Source: Gracilimonas sediminicola | GTDB taxonomy: Bacteria > Bacteroidota > Rhodothermia > Balneolales > Balneolaceae | Length of the DNA: 64,000 nt | Reading direction: 5' to 3' | Assembly (NCBI RefSeq): GCF_024320785.1 | Contig: NZ_JANDBC010000002.1 | Location: 186,001 to 250,000 of the forward strand | Shown: piece after piece, positions 62,597 to 64,000 of the stretch | Numbering within the stretch: position 1 is the first letter of the stretch | Layout of the letters: each line of letters begins with the position of its first letter | The notes under the pieces: model-generated | Told to the model about the DNA's origin: nothing | The model's database searches: none | What the model saw: only the letters and a program-made list of their open reading frames with translations | Program-made: the position numbers and the translations under genes

Positions 62597-62788
62597 ATTC
62601 CAAAATACATTAGCATATATCGAAGGCGTTTTAAATCGGGACGGGGTGTGATAGAAACTGGAACTTAGCAGAGAGATTCAAAAAATTAAAAGCGTTTCCA
62701 ACCTCCTTTCCCTCCTAAACCGTTTTTATAATTGCCCATCACTTCGCATCTTTGAGTAATACATACTCACTCAACTCAACATCTTCTT
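62597..62788. other. Right boundary gap of the island, degenerate repeat copy
   Basis: No gene seen. It holds GGCGTTTTAAATCGGGACG (from 62625) and AGAAACTGGAACTT further on, which resemble copy 2 (GTGTTTTGAATCGGGCGC and GGAAACTTGATT). It looks like a partial or decayed attC-like element. The last 60 bases should carry the mgsA promoter. Confidence 0.4.
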
Positions 62789-63280
62789 ATGTCTGCAAAG
62801 CAATTACATCCATCCATTGCGGATAGTGTTCAGCCCATGAAACCCAAAAAGAATATTGCGCTGATTGCCCACGATCACCGTAAAGCGGATTTACTGGACT
62901 GGGCCGAATACAACCGCGATCACCTTTCCGAACATAACCTGTTTGGTACCGGAACTACCGGTTCACTGGTCTCTGATAAATTAGACCTGCCGGTTTTTAC
63001 TTTTAAAAGTGGCCCTCTCGGGGGCGACCTTCAGATTGGTACTGCTATCGTTCAGAATGAAATTGATGTCATGATCTTTTTCTGGGACCCGCTGCAGGCC
63101 CAACCGCACGATGTGGATGTAAAGGCCCTCCAGCGTATCAGTATTGTGTATAACATCCCGATGGCCTGTAACCGGTCTTCGGCCGACTTCCTTATCACTT
63201 CACCCCTAATGAAAACGAAATACGATCGATTTATCGTTGACTACAGTCAGCGATTCAAAAAAGATTATCATGCCGAATAA
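62789..63280 (+). CDS. mgsA: Methylglyoxal synthase
   Basis: A 163-residue enzyme converting dihydroxyacetone phosphate to methylglyoxal and phosphate, a glycolytic bypass. Signatures are [18 protein letters not shown] (catalytic His), [10 protein letters not shown] (phosphate loop), [15 protein letters not shown] with the catalytic Asp, and [19 protein letters not shown] start at 62837 (MKPKKNIAL) would also give a full enzyme. It overlaps the next gene by 11 bases. Confidence 0.96.
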   Translation: MSAKQLHPSIADSVQPMKPKKNIALIAHDHRKADLLDWAEYNRDHLSEHNLFGTGTTGSLVSDKLDLPVFTFKSGPLGGDLQIGTAIVQNEIDVMIFFWDPLQAQPHDVDVKALQRISIVYNIPMACNRSSADFLITSPLMKTKYDRFIVDYSQRFKKDYHAE

Positions 63281-64000
63281 ACTCAAAGACGAGAAAAGCC
63301 CGTACCTTAAACAACATGCTGACAATCCTGTGGATTGGTATCCCTGGGGTGAGGAAGCCTTCCAAAAAGCCAAAGAAGAGAATAAGCCCGTCTTTCTTTC
63401 CATCGGGTATGCCACCTGCCACTGGTGCCACGTAATGGCTCACGAGAGTTTTGAAGACCCGGACATTGCCGAGCTCATGAACGAGGCGTTCATCAATGTG
63501 AAAGTGGACCGGGAAGAACGGCCGGATATTGACAGCACCTATATGACGGTGTGCCAGATGCTTACCGGACAAGGCGGCTGGCCTTTGACTATTATTATGA
63601 CGCCGGATAAAGAACCGTTTTTTGCCGGCACCTACATCCCAAAAGAAGCACGGTACGACAGAATTGGCCTCCGACAGCTTATTCCCGGAGTGAAGGGTAT
63701 GTGGAAGAACGAGCCCAAAAGAGTGGAGAAAGCCACGGCTAAAATCCGGGAAGGATTTACCCGATCTCAGGAGTTTGAAAGTGGAAAATTCCCCGGAACC
63801 GAAGCTGCCGACTTTGCGGCCGAGCAGTTAGCCCAACGATATGATGGCGAACATGGCGGCTTTGGATCGGCCCCGAAATTTCCCAGTCCCCACAACCTGA
63901 TGTTTATGCTTCGGCAGTGGAAGCTGACCGGAAAAGACCGGTTCCTGGATATGGTAACGGATACACTGGAGAAAATGCGCCTGGGCGGAATCTGGGATCA
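63270..64000 (+). CDS. Thioredoxin-like DUF255 (YyaL/SSP411) protein, 3' end beyond the window
   Basis: The first 243 codons of a normally ~680-residue protein. It starts [27 protein letters not shown], the diagnostic opening of DUF255. The thioredoxin-fold active site CHWC is in [18 protein letters not shown], followed by [16 protein letters not shown] and [25 protein letters not shown]. The remainder, expected to be an (alpha/alpha)6 barrel, begins at about residue 185 ([24 protein letters not shown]). Its role is unknown. The ATG lies inside mgsA (11-base overlap), so the two are translated together. Confidence 0.93.
   Translation, partial: MPNKLKDEKSPYLKQHADNPVDWYPWGEEAFQKAKEENKPVFLSIGYATCHWCHVMAHESFEDPDIAELMNEAFINVKVDREERPDIDSTYMTVCQMLTGQGGWPLTIIMTPDKEPFFAGTYIPKEARYDRIGLRQLIPGVKGMWKNEPKRVEKATAKIREGFTRSQEFESGKFPGTEAADFAAEQLAQRYDGEHGGFGSAPKFPSPHNLMFMLRQWKLTGKDRFLDMVTDTLEKMRLGGIWD

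Overview
This 64 kb window is ordinary, densely packed bacterial chromosome of moderate GC. The protein families point to the Balneolota/Rhodothermota side of the Bacteroidota assemblage, with a Balneola- or Gracilimonas-like genome as the best guess. The indicators are DUF5916 outer-membrane proteins, DUF4097 operons driven by an ECF sigma factor, a TIGR03643 protein, a Hc1-type histone-like protein, DUF819 and DUF502 proteins, NamZ (DUF1343), a plant-type ferredoxin-NADP reductase, and scattered TAnnTTTG promoter -7 boxes. This placement is inference from families; no rRNA or tRNA gene is present to confirm it.

Layout. 1-4.6 kb: the end of a serine hydrolase, a two-domain cytidine deaminase, a degenerate acetylglutamate-kinase-like protein, a 58-residue histone-like protein, a class A beta-lactamase-like lipoprotein and two secreted NTF2-fold proteins. 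4.6-11.2 kb: pyruvate dehydrogenase genes in the order E1alpha, E1beta, E2, with alaS upstream. 11.4-21.8 kb: DUF502, FNR, a surface barrel protein, a repeat protein, a receiver-only response regulator, an FAD oxidase, a Fur-MerC pair with a near-perfect operator, an amidohydrolase, a creatininase-family protein and BI-1. 21.8-27.8 kb: a DUF5916 barrel and an operon of ECF sigma factor, HEAT anti-sigma factor and two DUF4097 proteins, both carrying the same candidate promoter/operator. 28-31 kb: tex and a REP-associated tyrosine transposase bracketed by two palindrome-rich direct repeats. 31-41.6 kb: amino-acid metabolism (class III aminotransferase, a threonine synthase fused to a LeuA regulatory domain, and lysC-dapB-dapA-dapD), with a DUF433/DUF5615 toxin-antitoxin pair and anmK. 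42-58 kb: a beta-lactamase-like pseudoenzyme operon, an RsmI-like methylase, an ankyrin protein, a radical SAM protein, a TPR histidine kinase, pyrG-NUDIX, a GDPD, rlmB, namZ, ndk and a DUF5939 nucleotide cyclase.

59-62.7 kb is the most unusual stretch. It is an accessory island holding a Doc/AbrB toxin-antitoxin pair, a HigBA pair and three orphan genes. They are separated by structured intergenic repeats. Two genes are bracketed by complementary GTTAGGTGTA/TACACCTAAC-type cores, as in integron gene cassettes, but no integrase lies in the window. The window ends with mgsA overlapping the start of a thioredoxin-like DUF255 protein.

Functional links. The ECF sigma operon and the DUF5916 gene probably form one envelope-stress regulon. 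AnmK, NamZ and the serine hydrolases fit peptidoglycan turnover. The lysC-dap genes and the fused threonine synthase place both branches of the aspartate pathway within about 6 kb. Outside the island and the RAYT element, most genes are core or widely conserved.
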